Shown one piece after another: positions 44,721-53,414 of a DNA stretch of 64,000 bases. Under the pieces are notes generated by a model. It saw only the letters and a program-made list of their open reading frames with translations, was not told the DNA's origin and did no database searches. Both the position numbers and the translations under genes were made by a program. The stretch is taken from the NCBI RefSeq assembly GCF_028993575.1, contig NZ_CP118615.1:930001-994000 (forward strand), read 5' to 3'. Origin of the DNA: Micromonospora cathayae (GTDB lineage: Bacteria > Actinomycetota > Actinomycetes > Mycobacteriales > Micromonosporaceae). Numbering within the stretch: the first letter of the stretch is position 1; each line of letters starts with the position of its first letter.

Positions 44721-45659
44721 ATGAGCGACAGTCACCCTCCGTACGGAGGACCGTCCGATCCGAACGCCGGGCAGCCGTGGGGGCCGCCGCCGGGGCCACC
44801 GCCGGGGCAGCCGATCTCCGGGCAGCCGTGGGGCCCGCCGCCCCCGGGACAGCCGATCTCCGGGCAGCCGGACCCGTACGGCTACGGTCAGCAGCACGGC
44901 TACCCGCCGCCGCCCCAGTTCGCCACCCCGGTGCAGCCGCCGAAGAAGAACCGGGGCCTGATGATCGGGCTCGGTGTCGGGGCGGCCACGGTGGCGCTGC
45001 TGGCGCTGTGCGGTGTCGGCGTCGGCGTACTGGTGGCCGCCGGTGACGACGAGGACCCGACCCCGCCGATCGCCACGGGACCGGCCCCCGGCCCCAGCAC
45101 CGAGACCGACCCGGGCACCACCCCGTCGACCACGCCGCCCGGCGGGGACGACGCCCCGCAGAACAACAACGCCGTCACCGCGCGGTACTCCAGCGACTTC
45201 GAGGCGGTCTGCGAGGGCAACCCGATCCTCAACGCGAAGGCGTACACCGCACCGGCCGGTTCGAAGGCGTACACCTTCTACAACTCGGTGGACCGGCCGT
45301 CGAGCTGGCTGCTCCGTTCCGCCGGCTACGGCAAGTCGTACTACGCGAAGAGCGACGAGTTCGACGAGGTGAGCGTCGTCGGTTGCCTGAAGTACGTGGA
45401 GGGCAGCGAGGGCGCCGGCAAGAAGTGCCAGCTCAAGGACAGCTCCGACAAGGTCATCACGGTCGACTACGTGTCGTCGCGGTACCAGCTGACCTTCTAC
45501 GCCGCGAAGACCGCGCAGAAGGTCGGCGACGGCGGCACCATCAACGCGCCGGCGGTGCGCTGCCCGTCGTTCGTGACCTACAACAAGAACACCATGAAGG
45601 CGTACGCCTCGCCGGACACCGGTGCCCTCGAGGCCGCGCTGGACAAGTTCCTGGACTGA
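44721..45659 (+). CDS. membrane-anchored extracytoplasmic protein of unknown function
   Basis: 312 residues from the ATG at 44721. The first ~75 residues are Pro/Gly/Gln-rich with PWGPPP and PGQPISGQP repeats. One membrane helix follows (GLMIGLGVGAATVALLALCGVGVGVLVAA), then a Pro/Thr linker. The ~160-residue external domain has three or four Cys (FEAVCEGNP, VVGCLKYVEG, GKKCQLKD, VRCPSFVTY) that could pair, and tidy blocks (AYTFYNSVDRPSSWLLRSAGYGKSYY). The family is unknown to me. It follows mycP by 220 bp with its own apparent promoter, so a link to the type VII genes is possible but not shown. Confidence 0.8.
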   Translation: MSDSHPPYGGPSDPNAGQPWGPPPGPPPGQPISGQPWGPPPPGQPISGQPDPYGYGQQHGYPPPPQFATPVQPPKKNRGLMIGLGVGAATVALLALCGVGVGVLVAAGDDEDPTPPIATGPAPGPSTETDPGTTPSTTPPGGDDAPQNNNAVTARYSSDFEAVCEGNPILNAKAYTAPAGSKAYTFYNSVDRPSSWLLRSAGYGKSYYAKSDEFDEVSVVGCLKYVEGSEGAGKKCQLKDSSDKVITVDYVSSRYQLTFYAAKTAQKVGDGGTINAPAVRCPSFVTYNKNTMKAYASPDTGALEAALDKFLD

Positions 45660-45669
45660 TTCCGGGTCG

Positions 45670-45710
45670 CGGAGCCGGGGAGGGGCGGCACGGTCCCTCC
45701 CCCGGCTCCG
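45670..45710. terminator. GC-rich hairpin between convergent genes
   Basis: CGGAGCCGGGGAGGG pairs with CCCTCCCCCGGCTCCG, leaving one bulge and a ~10-nt loop. There is no T-tract. It lies 10 bp after the stop at 45659 and 60 bp from the stop of the convergent marP gene, so it may act in both directions. Confidence 0.6.
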
Positions 45711-45770
45711 CCGGCCGGCTCAGCTCGCCCGACCCGCGCCACAGCGGCCAGCGGTAGCCCTCTCGACCGG

Positions 45771-46949
45771 TCAGGTGCAGTCCCCGGTGTCGACCGCCTT
45801 GGTCCGCTCCGCCCCGGCCAGGGCCACCGGCCGGGCCTCCTCGGCGGTCACCGCGAATCCGGTGTTCGGATCGTCCGCCGCCGCCGCGAAGATCACCCCC
45901 AGCACCAGACCGTTCGGCGCGACCAGCGGCCCGCCCGAGTTGCCGCTGCGGACCAGCGCGCGGATCGTGTAGACCTCCCGGGTGACGTCCCCGGAGGCGT
46001 AGATGTCCGGCCCGGTGATCCGGTCCACGTCCCGCACCCGGGCCGACTGGGCATCGTACGGACCGTCCAGCGGGAAACCGAGGACGATCGCGTCCGCCCC
46101 GCTCGTCGCCCCGTTGGCGGCGAACCGCATCGACGGGCCGGGCAGGTCCGGCACGTACAGCACGGCGAGGTCCCGGTCCGGGTCGTAGACCACCACCCGG
46201 CCGTCGTACCGGTCGCCGTTCAGCTCCACCGACACGCTACGGACACCGGCGACCACGTGCGCGTTGGTCATCACCCGGTCGTCGGCGTAGATGAAACCGG
46301 AGCCCTCGATCCGCCGGCCGCAGCTCGGCGCGGAGCCGAGCACCTTGACCACGGACCGCTGGCCGTTGGCGACCACCTGGGAACCGGCCAGCGCCGGGTC
46401 GGGCGGCGACACCTGCCGGGCCCGGGTGGGGGCCAGGTCGCCGAAGACGTCGGGGAAACCGTTGGTGTCGACGGTGTCCCGCAGCGCGGTGGACAGCTGC
46501 TGGGCCTGGTCCGGCATCACCCGGTCGACCACGGTCAGCAGGGCGCTGTTCCGGACCGAGGAGGCCAGCCAGGGCAGCGACGACGAGCCGAGCGGCACGG
46601 CGACCAGCCAGGCCACCATGATCACCGCGAACAGCGACACGAACGCCCCGCCGACGTCGTCGACCCGCCGACCGACCCGGCTGGTGATGGCGTGCCGCAG
46701 GTGGGAGCCGAGCCAGCCGGCCAGGGCCTGCCCCAGCACCGCCAGCCCGAACACCGCGACCAGCGAGATGATCACACGGGCGACGCTGTCGGTGAACTGC
46801 TGCGCCAGCAACGGACCGGCCTGGAGGCCGAGCAGGGCGCCCAGGAAGAACCCGGTGAACGACAGCGCCCCGATGACGAATCCCTGACGGTATCCGCTGA
46901 TCGCGAACAGGAGCATGAGCAGCAGCAGTACGAGATCAACGGCCGACAC
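45771..46949 (-). CDS. marP: MarP-type membrane-bound serine protease
   Basis: 392 residues from the GTG at 46949. Four N-terminal helices make a colicin-V-production-like membrane domain (VDLVLLLLMLLFAISGYRQGFVIGALSF onward). The chymotrypsin-fold domain outside has His in VMTNAHVVAG near 229, Asp in YDPDRDLAVLYV near 260 and Ser in RSGNSGGPLV near 335. MarP (Rv3671c) protects mycobacteria in acid and cleaves a peptidoglycan hydrolase. Neighbours downstream of its start (NUDIX, tlpA, nth) repeat the M. tuberculosis order. Confidence 0.92.
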   Translation of the reverse strand: MSAVDLVLLLLMLLFAISGYRQGFVIGALSFTGFFLGALLGLQAGPLLAQQFTDSVARVIISLVAVFGLAVLGQALAGWLGSHLRHAITSRVGRRVDDVGGAFVSLFAVIMVAWLVAVPLGSSSLPWLASSVRNSALLTVVDRVMPDQAQQLSTALRDTVDTNGFPDVFGDLAPTRARQVSPPDPALAGSQVVANGQRSVVKVLGSAPSCGRRIEGSGFIYADDRVMTNAHVVAGVRSVSVELNGDRYDGRVVVYDPDRDLAVLYVPDLPGPSMRFAANGATSGADAIVLGFPLDGPYDAQSARVRDVDRITGPDIYASGDVTREVYTIRALVRSGNSGGPLVAPNGLVLGVIFAAAADDPNTGFAVTAEEARPVALAGAERTKAVDTGDCT

Positions 46950-47013
46950 CCGTCCAGCGTACGGGCACCGCACGACCGCGACGACGAGCGCCGGGTAAGC
47001 CGGGCCGTGACTG

Positions 47014-47727
47014 TCAGCGATCGGCCAGCGCGTCGGCCCCGTCGGCGGATTCGTCGGCGGGGTCGGTACCGGCCGACAGCGCCGGGGTGGCGACCGTCGG
47101 CGGCAGGTCCACCACCCGGCTGTCGGACCAGGGCCGGGCCCAGCCGCCCATCTCCAGGACGGCGGAGAGCACACCTGCGGTGAATCCCCAGACCAGCATC
47201 CCGCGCGCGGCGAAGGCCGGGCCGATCCAGCCGTTCCGGAGGCGTACCCGCAACCGGTTCGCCGGATCTACCAGCTCGGCGACGGGCAGCCGGACGACGT
47301 GCGCCACCTCGGCCGGTTCCCGTGCGTGCACCGGATGCGGCCGGTGCCACCAGCCGAGCACCGGAGTGACCATGAAGTCGCTGACCGGAATCCACAGCTT
47401 CGGCAGGTGGGCCAGGACGGTGACACTGTCCGGGTCGAGGCCGACCTCCTCGTTCGCCTCACGGAGCGCGGTCGCGGTGGCGTCGGCGTCCCCCGGGTCG
47501 GCGGCCCCGCCCGGGAACGCCGGCTGGCCGGCGTGGTTGCGCAGGGTGGCGGACCGTTGCAGCACCAGGACGTCCGGGCCGGCGTCGGGTTCCTCACCGA
47601 GCAGCACCAGTACCGCGCTCTCCCGGCCGCCGCTCGGCGGAACCGGGATCCGGCTGAAGTCCTCGGCGCTGGCCGCGCCCAACCGGTCGAGCAGCGGGTC
47701 CAGCCAGGCTGGCCGGGGACGGCTCAC
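47014..47727 (-). CDS. NUDIX hydrolase (CoA pyrophosphatase-like)
   Basis: 237 residues from the GTG at 47727, overlapping the tlpA stop by 4 bp (GTGA). The Nudix box GGAADPGDADATATALREANEEVG lies near residues 75-98 with the REANEE metal ligands. The preceding VLVLQRSATLRNHAGQPAFPGG and the trailing LWIPVSDFMVTPVLGWW resemble NudL/CoA pyrophosphatases. It matches Rv3672c in position. The last ~30 residues are an acidic Ala/Asp tail. The exact nucleotide substrate is not proven. Confidence 0.9.
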   Translation of the reverse strand: MSRPRPAWLDPLLDRLGAASAEDFSRIPVPPSGGRESAVLVLLGEEPDAGPDVLVLQRSATLRNHAGQPAFPGGAADPGDADATATALREANEEVGLDPDSVTVLAHLPKLWIPVSDFMVTPVLGWWHRPHPVHAREPAEVAHVVRLPVAELVDPANRLRVRLRNGWIGPAFAARGMLVWGFTAGVLSAVLEMGGWARPWSDSRVVDLPPTVATPALSAGTDPADESADGADALADR

Positions 47728-48479
47728 GCGGGTACCTCCAGGCCGAGGTGCCGGCGGACCAGCTCGGCCAGGCGGGCGTCGTCGAGTGCCCCGGAGACGT
47801 CCTGGTGCCGGATGCGTCCCTGCCCGTCGACGAAGATGGTGACCGGCAGGACGTTCGGGGCCAGCTCCCGCTGCAACCGCTGATCGGTGTCGACCAGGGA
47901 CGGGAAGGTCACCCCGAAGTCCTCGCCCACCGAGACCGCCCGGGACCGGTCGTCGTAGGTGTTCACCCCGATCACGTGCGCCTGCCCGGCCATCCGGTCG
48001 CTCAGCCGCTGGAACGCGGGCAGCTCCTTGCGGCAGGGCGCGCACCAGGAGGCCCAGAGGTTGAGCACCGCCGGCCCGCGTACCTCCCGCAGGGCCACCT
48101 CCGCGCCCCCGGTGAAACAGGCGAACCGCAGGTCGGGCAGGAGTCGTCCGGTACCGTCCGGCGACCCGCCACCCGACGGGGCGGTCGTCGCCGGAGTGTT
48201 GGCCGGGGTGGGCGGCCCGGCCGTCACGGTCGGCCCAGTCCCGGCGGACGCGGTCGGGCCAGCCGACCCGGCGGCGGACGCGGGCGGGACGGTCGGGTCG
48301 GGGGAGCCGGTGGACGCCGGGGCCGCCGAGGGTGGCGTGGTCAGCGTCGTGCAGTCGGCGAAGGGCGACGTCGACGTCGACGCTCCGGGCGCGGCCGTCC
48401 GGTCGGAGCTGCCGATGGTGCAGCCGGCAGCGGTGAGCAGCGGAACGAGGAGGAGTGCGGCGGCGAGCCGTCGGTTCAC
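47724..48479 (-). CDS. TlpA/ResA-type thioredoxin-like lipoprotein
   Basis: 251 residues from the GTG at 48479, which overlaps the nth stop by 4 bp. Lipobox LTAAGC follows a short signal peptide, so the protein is anchored outside. A ~75-residue Ser/Thr/Pro linker precedes the thioredoxin fold with [21 protein letters not shown] (Cys-x2-Cys near 145-148), a [11 protein letters not shown] segment and a cis-Pro [14 protein letters not shown]. It likely reduces or exchanges disulfides outside the membrane. It corresponds to Rv3673c in order. Confidence 0.92.
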   Translation of the reverse strand: MNRRLAAALLLVPLLTAAGCTIGSSDRTAAPGASTSTSPFADCTTLTTPPSAAPASTGSPDPTVPPASAAGSAGPTASAGTGPTVTAGPPTPANTPATTAPSGGGSPDGTGRLLPDLRFACFTGGAEVALREVRGPAVLNLWASWCAPCRKELPAFQRLSDRMAGQAHVIGVNTYDDRSRAVSVGEDFGVTFPSLVDTDQRLQRELAPNVLPVTIFVDGQGRIRHQDVSGALDDARLAELVRRHLGLEVPA

Positions 48480-49264
48480 GGTGCCTCCGCGGCGACCGCC
48501 TGGACCGGCACCAGCTCCGGGTCGACTCCGGCGGCGACCGCCAACTCCCGGGCCCGGGGACCCTTCAGCAGCTTCGCCGCCGCGGCCGGCTCGGTGGGCC
48601 CGGCACCGTACGAGGGGCAGAGCCGGGTGAGGGTGCACGCCCCGCAGGCCGGCTTGCGGGCGTGGCAGACCCGCCGGCCGTGGAAGATGACCCGGTGCGA
48701 GAGCATGGTCCAGTCGCGCTTGTCGTACAGCGCCCCGATCGCATGCTCGATCTTGACCGGGTCGGTCTCCTCGGTGAGCCCCCACCGGTGGACCAGCCGC
48801 TGGAAGTGCGTGTCGACGGTGATCCCCGGGACACCGAAGGCGTTGCCGAGGATGACGTTGGCGGTCTTGCGCCCCATCCCGGGCAGGGTGACCAGATCCT
48901 CCAGCCGGCCGGGGACCTCACCGTCGTACCGCTCGACGAGGGCCTGCCCGAGCCGGATCAGCGAGTTGGTCTTGTTGCGGTAGAAGCCGGTCGGCCGGAT
49001 CAGCTCCTCCAGCTCGGCCCGGTCGGCGCCCGCGTAGTCGGCCGCGCCCGGATAGCGGGCGAACAGCTTCGGGGTGACCTCGTTGACCTTCTTGTCGGTG
49101 CACTGGGCGGAGAGGATCGTCGCGACGGCGAGTTCGAGCGCGTTGCCATGGTCGAGTTCACAGTGCGCGTCGGGGTGGGCCTCGGTGAGCGCCCGACCGA
49201 TCCGGCGGGCACGACGCTTACGGCCCAGGTCGGTTTCCACGACGCCGGGGGAGCTGGTGGTCAC
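48476..49264 (-). CDS. nth: endonuclease III
   Basis: 262 residues from a GTG at 49264. Nth removes oxidised pyrimidines and nicks the abasic site. The helix-hairpin-helix [21 protein letters not shown] and [13 protein letters not shown] with the catalytic Asp are present, the catalytic Lys region is [12 protein letters not shown], and the [4Fe-4S] loop C-x6-C-x2-C-x5-C is complete in [18 protein letters not shown] ~40-residue extra C-terminus ([23 protein letters not shown]) is common in actinobacteria. Confidence 0.96.
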   Translation of the reverse strand: MTTSSPGVVETDLGRKRRARRIGRALTEAHPDAHCELDHGNALELAVATILSAQCTDKKVNEVTPKLFARYPGAADYAGADRAELEELIRPTGFYRNKTNSLIRLGQALVERYDGEVPGRLEDLVTLPGMGRKTANVILGNAFGVPGITVDTHFQRLVHRWGLTEETDPVKIEHAIGALYDKRDWTMLSHRVIFHGRRVCHARKPACGACTLTRLCPSYGAGPTEPAAAAKLLKGPRARELAVAAGVDPELVPVQAVAAEAP

Positions 49265-49328
49265 GTCGGCCAGCCTACGTCGCGCCGGTGGCCGGCCGCC
49301 GCCGCGCCGGGCCGTCCGCCGGGAGGGG

Positions 49329-50495
49329 CTACCCCGCGTCCGGGGCCGAGATCGTCCCGTCCGCGCCGAACGTGGCCCCGCTGGTCGGAAAGTCCTGCTT
49401 GCTGAGCTGCTTCAGCAGGCCCAGGCCCCGGTCGTCCGGGTCCATGACCGGCTTGCCGATGCCGTTCATGTACGTGGAGGCGAACGAGCCCTCGACGAAG
49501 CTGCCGTCGGCCTTCAACGACACCTTCAGCACGCCACCCCAGCCGAGCCGGCCGTTGTTGCTCAGCGAGTTGCCGCCCCCGGCGAAGTTGCCGAGGCTGT
49601 AGGCGATCAGCCGACCCTGGTAGAACTCCATCCCCCGGAGCACGTGCGGGCCATGCCCGACGATCAGGTCCGCCCCGGCGTCGATCATCGCCCGGGAGAA
49701 CTTGATCGGGTCGCCCCGGTTCTCGCCGAGGAACATCTCCGTGCCGGGCTTCACCCGGGTCTTCTCCGAGCCCTCGCCGCCCATGTGCACCTGTACCACC
49801 ACCAGGTCGGCCATGGTGGCGGCCTTCTCGATGACCTTCTCGGCCGCGTCGATGTCGACCAGGCTGTTCGACCAGACGTACGAGGAGAAGCCGGCCACCG
49901 CGACCTTCACGCCCTTGACGTCCACCACGGTGATCTGGTCTGGCGCGCCGGTGTGCTCCAGCCCGTGCTCCTCCAGCGCCTTCTGGGTGTTCTTGTACCC
50001 GGCCGGGCCGTAGTCGTAGCCGTGGTTGTTGGCCTGGTTGAGCAGGTGGAAACCGGCGTCCTTGAGATGGGCGGCGTACTCCGGCGGGGCCCGGAACTGG
50101 AAGCAGCGGGTCGAGTTGGCCCCGCACTTGCCGGTCCCGGTGTCGACGGTCAACGGCTCCTCGAGGTTGCCCATCACCAGGTCGGCCTCGAGGGCCTCCT
50201 TGACGCTGGTGAAGAAGCCCTTGCCACCGTTGGGGGGCAGCCGGTTGGGCGCGTTGCCGATGATGATGTCACCGGTCGCGGAGAGCGAGATGACCTTCTC
50301 GTCCGCTTTCGCCTCGGGGCTCGGGGCCGCCGAGCCGGATCCCGGGGAGCCCTGCGGGGCGGACTGCCAGACGGGATCGGTCTCCGTCGTGGAGCCGCAC
50401 CCGGCGGCGAGGAGCAGAGCGACGAGGACGCCCAGCGCGGCCACCGGACGGCGGTGGGCGCGGCGACGGGCAGGACGGCAGGCGGCGGCGTACAT
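49329..50495 (-). CDS. CapA-family (poly-gamma-glutamate synthesis-like) lipoprotein
   Basis: 388 residues from the ATG at 50495; the start gives an Arg-rich signal peptide and lipobox LLLAAGC. The CapA/PgsA metallophosphoesterase-like fold is shown by [77 protein letters not shown]. The Asp/Glu/Asn/His residues in these blocks are the usual metal ligands. In other bacteria CapA acts in polyglutamate capsule synthesis, but no capB/capC is nearby, so the substrate is open. It sits between nth and cbiZ. Confidence 0.9.
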   Translation of the reverse strand: MYAAACRPARRRAHRRPVAALGVLVALLLAAGCGSTTETDPVWQSAPQGSPGSGSAAPSPEAKADEKVISLSATGDIIIGNAPNRLPPNGGKGFFTSVKEALEADLVMGNLEEPLTVDTGTGKCGANSTRCFQFRAPPEYAAHLKDAGFHLLNQANNHGYDYGPAGYKNTQKALEEHGLEHTGAPDQITVVDVKGVKVAVAGFSSYVWSNSLVDIDAAEKVIEKAATMADLVVVQVHMGGEGSEKTRVKPGTEMFLGENRGDPIKFSRAMIDAGADLIVGHGPHVLRGMEFYQGRLIAYSLGNFAGGGNSLSNNGRLGWGGVLKVSLKADGSFVEGSFASTYMNGIGKPVMDPDDRGLGLLKQLSKQDFPTSGATFGADGTISAPDAG

Positions 50496-50567
50496 CGCTG
50501 GCGACCCTACCGGTAGGGGAACCACACCGGCGATGGCCGATCGGATGAAATGCACCGATCGGTACGC

Positions 50568-51308
50568 TCAGTGGCCGTAGCGGTCCGACCAGGCCACGTC
50601 TTGGCCGTCCGCGCCGGCCCGGACGGCGGCGTACACCGCGCGGGCGAGCCGGCCACCCCACCGCGAGCGCGGTCCGCCGTACGGCTCGGCCGGGCCGTCC
50701 GGTGGGCAGAGCACGGTGACCGCGTCGGTCGGGGTGCCGGTGCCGGGCCGACCGAGGTCCCGGATCGCCTGGGTCTTCGCCTCCGTCGCGGTCGCCACCG
50801 CGTTGACCAGGGCGGCGTCGGCGAGCCGGACCGGCACGAGGACCACGATGTTGACCGTACCGACCCGGTGCCCGGGAGTCCCGCCGCCCGACCGGGCGGC
50901 CGACTCGACCGGAACCGGAGCGGCGGCGTCGCGTTGAGCCGGGACTGCGGCGTCGAGCGAGGGTGCCGGGGCGGCGGCGTCGACCGGGATGCCCAGGCCG
51001 ACGGTCGCCCAGACCCGCACTCCGCCGTCGGCGGCGGTGACCAGCTCGGTGACGTCGACGCCGGTCAGCAGCCCGACGCCGGGGCCGTCGAGGCCGAGCC
51101 GGACGGCCAGGTCGGCGAGGTGGTCGGCCGGATCGTCCCGGCGGTACGACATCGGCACCGTCGCGTTGACCACCCAGTTGCGCAGCCCGATGCCGCCGCC
51201 GAGCGGGCCGGAACTGACCGCGCGCAGCGGCCGGGTGGCGCGCCAGTGCAGCAACGGCAGGTCGTGGCCGTCCTCGGTCCGACTGGTGAGGGTGGGCTCG
51301 CTGAGCAT
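50568..51308 (-). CDS. cbiZ: adenosylcobinamide amidohydrolase (CbiZ)
   Basis: 246 residues. CbiZ removes the aminopropanol arm from cobinamide during salvage, making adenosylcobyric acid. Family blocks include AVSSGPLGGGIGLRNWVVNATVPMSY, GVGLLTGVDVTELV and GTGTPTDAVTVLCP. An Ala/Pro-rich insert (about residues 112-145) precedes TVNIVVLVPVRLADAALVNAVATATEAKTQAIRDLG. No other cobalamin gene is in the window; it is flanked by capA and the divergent crp. Confidence 0.9.
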   Translation of the reverse strand: MLSEPTLTSRTEDGHDLPLLHWRATRPLRAVSSGPLGGGIGLRNWVVNATVPMSYRRDDPADHLADLAVRLGLDGPGVGLLTGVDVTELVTAADGGVRVWATVGLGIPVDAAAPAPSLDAAVPAQRDAAAPVPVESAARSGGGTPGHRVGTVNIVVLVPVRLADAALVNAVATATEAKTQAIRDLGRPGTGTPTDAVTVLCPPDGPAEPYGGPRSRWGGRLARAVYAAVRAGADGQDVAWSDRYGH

Positions 51309-51525
51309 GGGGGGACCCTACGGGTGCCACCCCGGGGACGACCGGCCGGCCGGTCGGAGCAGCGGATGATAGCCGTTGATCAGGTCTGTCTCGTTACGTC
51401 CAACGATCAAGATTCCAGGGGTGCGCCTCTGATTCCTGCTCACGTGCGCCTAGACTGGCGTCGCGCGCGGGATCAGCGGACGGCGGACCCGGCCGACGGA
51501 CGGCACGCGTAGGCGGAGGTGCGGG

Positions 51526-52203
51526 ATGGACGAGGTACTGGCCCGTAGCGGGATCTTCCAAGGGGTGGACCCGGAGGCTGCGGAGGCGCTCGCCAAGGAG
51601 ATGGAGACGATCGAGGTCCGCAAGGGCGAGGTCGTGTTCAACGAGGGCGAGCCCGGCGACAGTCTGTACATCCTCCTGTCTGGCAAGATCAAGTTGGGTC
51701 GCCGCGCGGCGGACGGCCGGCAGAACCTGATCGCCGTGGTGGGCCCGTCGGACATGGTGGGCGAGCTGTCGCTCTTCGACCCCGGCCCGCGGACGGCGAC
51801 GGCCACCGCGATCACCGACACCCGCCTGGTCCGGCTGCGCAAGCAGGCGTTGCGCCCGTGGTTGAACAACCGGCCCGAGATCGCCGAGCAGCTCCTCCGG
51901 GTGCTGGCCCGTAGGCTGCGCCGGACGAACGACTCGCTGGCCGACCTGATCTTCACCGACGTGCCGGGCCGGGTCGCCAAGAACCTGCTCCAGATGGCCG
52001 GCCGCTTCGGCACCCGGGACGGCGGCGTGCTGCGGGTGACCCACGACCTGACCCAGGAGGAGATCGCCCAGCTCGTCGGCGCCTCCCGGGAGACGGTCAA
52101 CAAGGCGCTGGCCGACTTCGCGTCCCGGGGCTGGCTGCGACTGGACGGCAAGAGCATCATCATCCTCGACCCGGAGCGGCTGGCCCGCCGGGCGCGGGTC
52201 TGA
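51526..52203 (+). CDS. crp: Crp/Fnr-family transcription regulator
   Basis: 225 residues from the ATG at 51526, with GGCGGAGG 10 bp upstream. A cyclic-nucleotide-binding domain covers ~10-125, with [25 protein letters not shown] and a [19 protein letters not shown] phosphate-binding cassette. The C-terminal winged helix has [32 protein letters not shown] near 170-200. It resembles M. tuberculosis Rv3676 (Crp) and GlxR in sequence and in position next to nth. TAGACT at 51450-51455 is a likely -10 element. Confidence 0.93.
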   Translation: MDEVLARSGIFQGVDPEAAEALAKEMETIEVRKGEVVFNEGEPGDSLYILLSGKIKLGRRAADGRQNLIAVVGPSDMVGELSLFDPGPRTATATAITDTRLVRLRKQALRPWLNNRPEIAEQLLRVLARRLRRTNDSLADLIFTDVPGRVAKNLLQMAGRFGTRDGGVLRVTHDLTQEEIAQLVGASRETVNKALADFASRGWLRLDGKSIIILDPERLARRARV

Positions 52204-52231
52204 ACGACCGGGTCCGCGCAAGCCGGACCTT

Positions 52232-52268
52232 CCGGAAAGGGGACCGCCGTCGGCGGTCCCCTTTCCGG
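52232..52268 (+). terminator. strong intrinsic-type terminator hairpin after crp
   Basis: CCGGAAAGGGGACCGCCG (52232-52249) and CGGCGGTCCCCTTTCCGG (52251-52268) are perfect 18-base complements, followed by TTTCC. It begins 29 bp after the crp stop. Confidence 0.9.
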
Positions 52269-53203
52269 TTTCCGCCCGAGGGCCGCGCCTGCCCCACTCC
52301 GGGGCCGCCTCTGCCGCTCCCGGATCATCCGGACGCCGCCGCGTGGACCGACGGGTACGCCGGCGCGCAGGCCGACGGGTACGCCGGCCCCGGTACGACG
52401 ACACCGAAGCGTCGCCCCTCCCCGCTCCCCGGGACGGTCGACGACCGCCCCCGACCCCCGGGCAGGGGCCATTCGTCGACCACCCGTTCTGCCACGGGAC
52501 AGCGGCGGACGGGTGTCGGTGACCGGACCGGCCGCCGACGGCGTTTCGGATGCCCGGGAAACAGTGGCGGTTGGTGCCGGAAGGCGGTGCCGGGGAGGCA
52601 CCGCCCTCCGTAGGCCGGCCCCGCTGGCACGGTGACCAGGCCAAAGCGCCTGTCCAGGTCAACGGACGACAGTGGCCACCAGGTGAGTGATCCTCGTTTC
52701 CGATGGCCGCCGATGGCTGCGCACTGGCCATCGTGCCCTTCCTGACCGGTCGACGGAAGCACCCCCGCCAGGGAAAAACCTGTCCGAGACGGGCCGTCGG
52801 GGCGGGGCGGCCCGCTGGGGGCGGCTCTCTTGCGGCATCCGATGTTTCTCCGAGGCGTCCGAGTCTGTTTGCACCCCGTCCGAGGTGCGGAAACGGCACT
52901 ACCCGGCACTGGTGGACCGCCCTTTTCCGGATGCCGGAAAAGCCGGCCGGCGGCGGAGTCTTCCTCCGTCGAGCGCCGGGCACGAACCAGGGACCAAGGA
53001 ACCTTTTGTCGCAATGATTGCGAAATCAAGACCAAGACAATTCTCGGGTGGGAAGAGAAACAAGGCTTTATTGCCTGGAAGGCCGACAACGGTGAAGATT
53101 CAGAAGCTGTCCCCGCCCGTGACGCCCCTGGCAGGGCATACGGGCACTGAGGACAGCAGAGTTCCAGGTCAACGGACATCTCATGATCGAGAAGAGGATA
53201 GAA
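52269..53203. other. long non-coding stretch between crp and the small membrane peptide
   Basis: About 935 bp with no gene I can support. The part from ~52690 is less GC-rich than the rest of the window and contains A-rich runs (around 53020-53070). The 14-mer CCAGGTCAACGGAC occurs at 52654-52667 and again at 53164-53177, 510 bp apart. CTTTTCCGG/CCGGAAAAG at 52922-52942 is a perfect 9-bp hairpin with a 3-base loop. Open frames across the stretch show no coding bias. It could hold a transcribed RNA or a decayed insertion. Confidence 0.5.
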
Positions 53204-53389
53204 GTGGCTGTCACCCAAGGTGAGTTCACCGACGACAGGGCCCTGTCGCACCTGGCCGTTCCCGCGGTGGTGTTGATCGTGATCGTCGTGCTCATCAAAG
53301 CCCTGGTCAATGCGGGAAGCGAGCCCGAGTTGACGATCGGGTGCGGCTGCCTGCTGGCGGCCACCGCCATCCGGCTGTTGCGTCGCTGA
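53204..53389 (+). CDS. 61-residue single-helix membrane protein
   Basis: A GTG at 53204 has AGAAGAGGA 6 bp upstream; an in-frame ATG at 53183 would add 7 residues but has no clear ribosome site. The peptide MAVTQGEFTDDRALSHLAVPAVVL continues into a hydrophobic helix (VLIVIVVLIKALVN), then SEPELTIGCGCLLAATAIRLLRR, a second short hydrophobic part with CGC. I recognise no family. It lies 25 bp before the anchored HTH protein on the same strand and may act with it. Confidence 0.65.
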   Translation: MAVTQGEFTDDRALSHLAVPAVVLIVIVVLIKALVNAGSEPELTIGCGCLLAATAIRLLRR

Positions 53390-53414
53390 GTGACCTAACG
53401 ACCGGACGGGTTCG

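Noticed and set aside
52687..53223. Plus-strand frame of 178 codons in the gap after crp
   Set aside because: No ribosome site, no family resemblance and no third-position GC bias; treated as non-coding.
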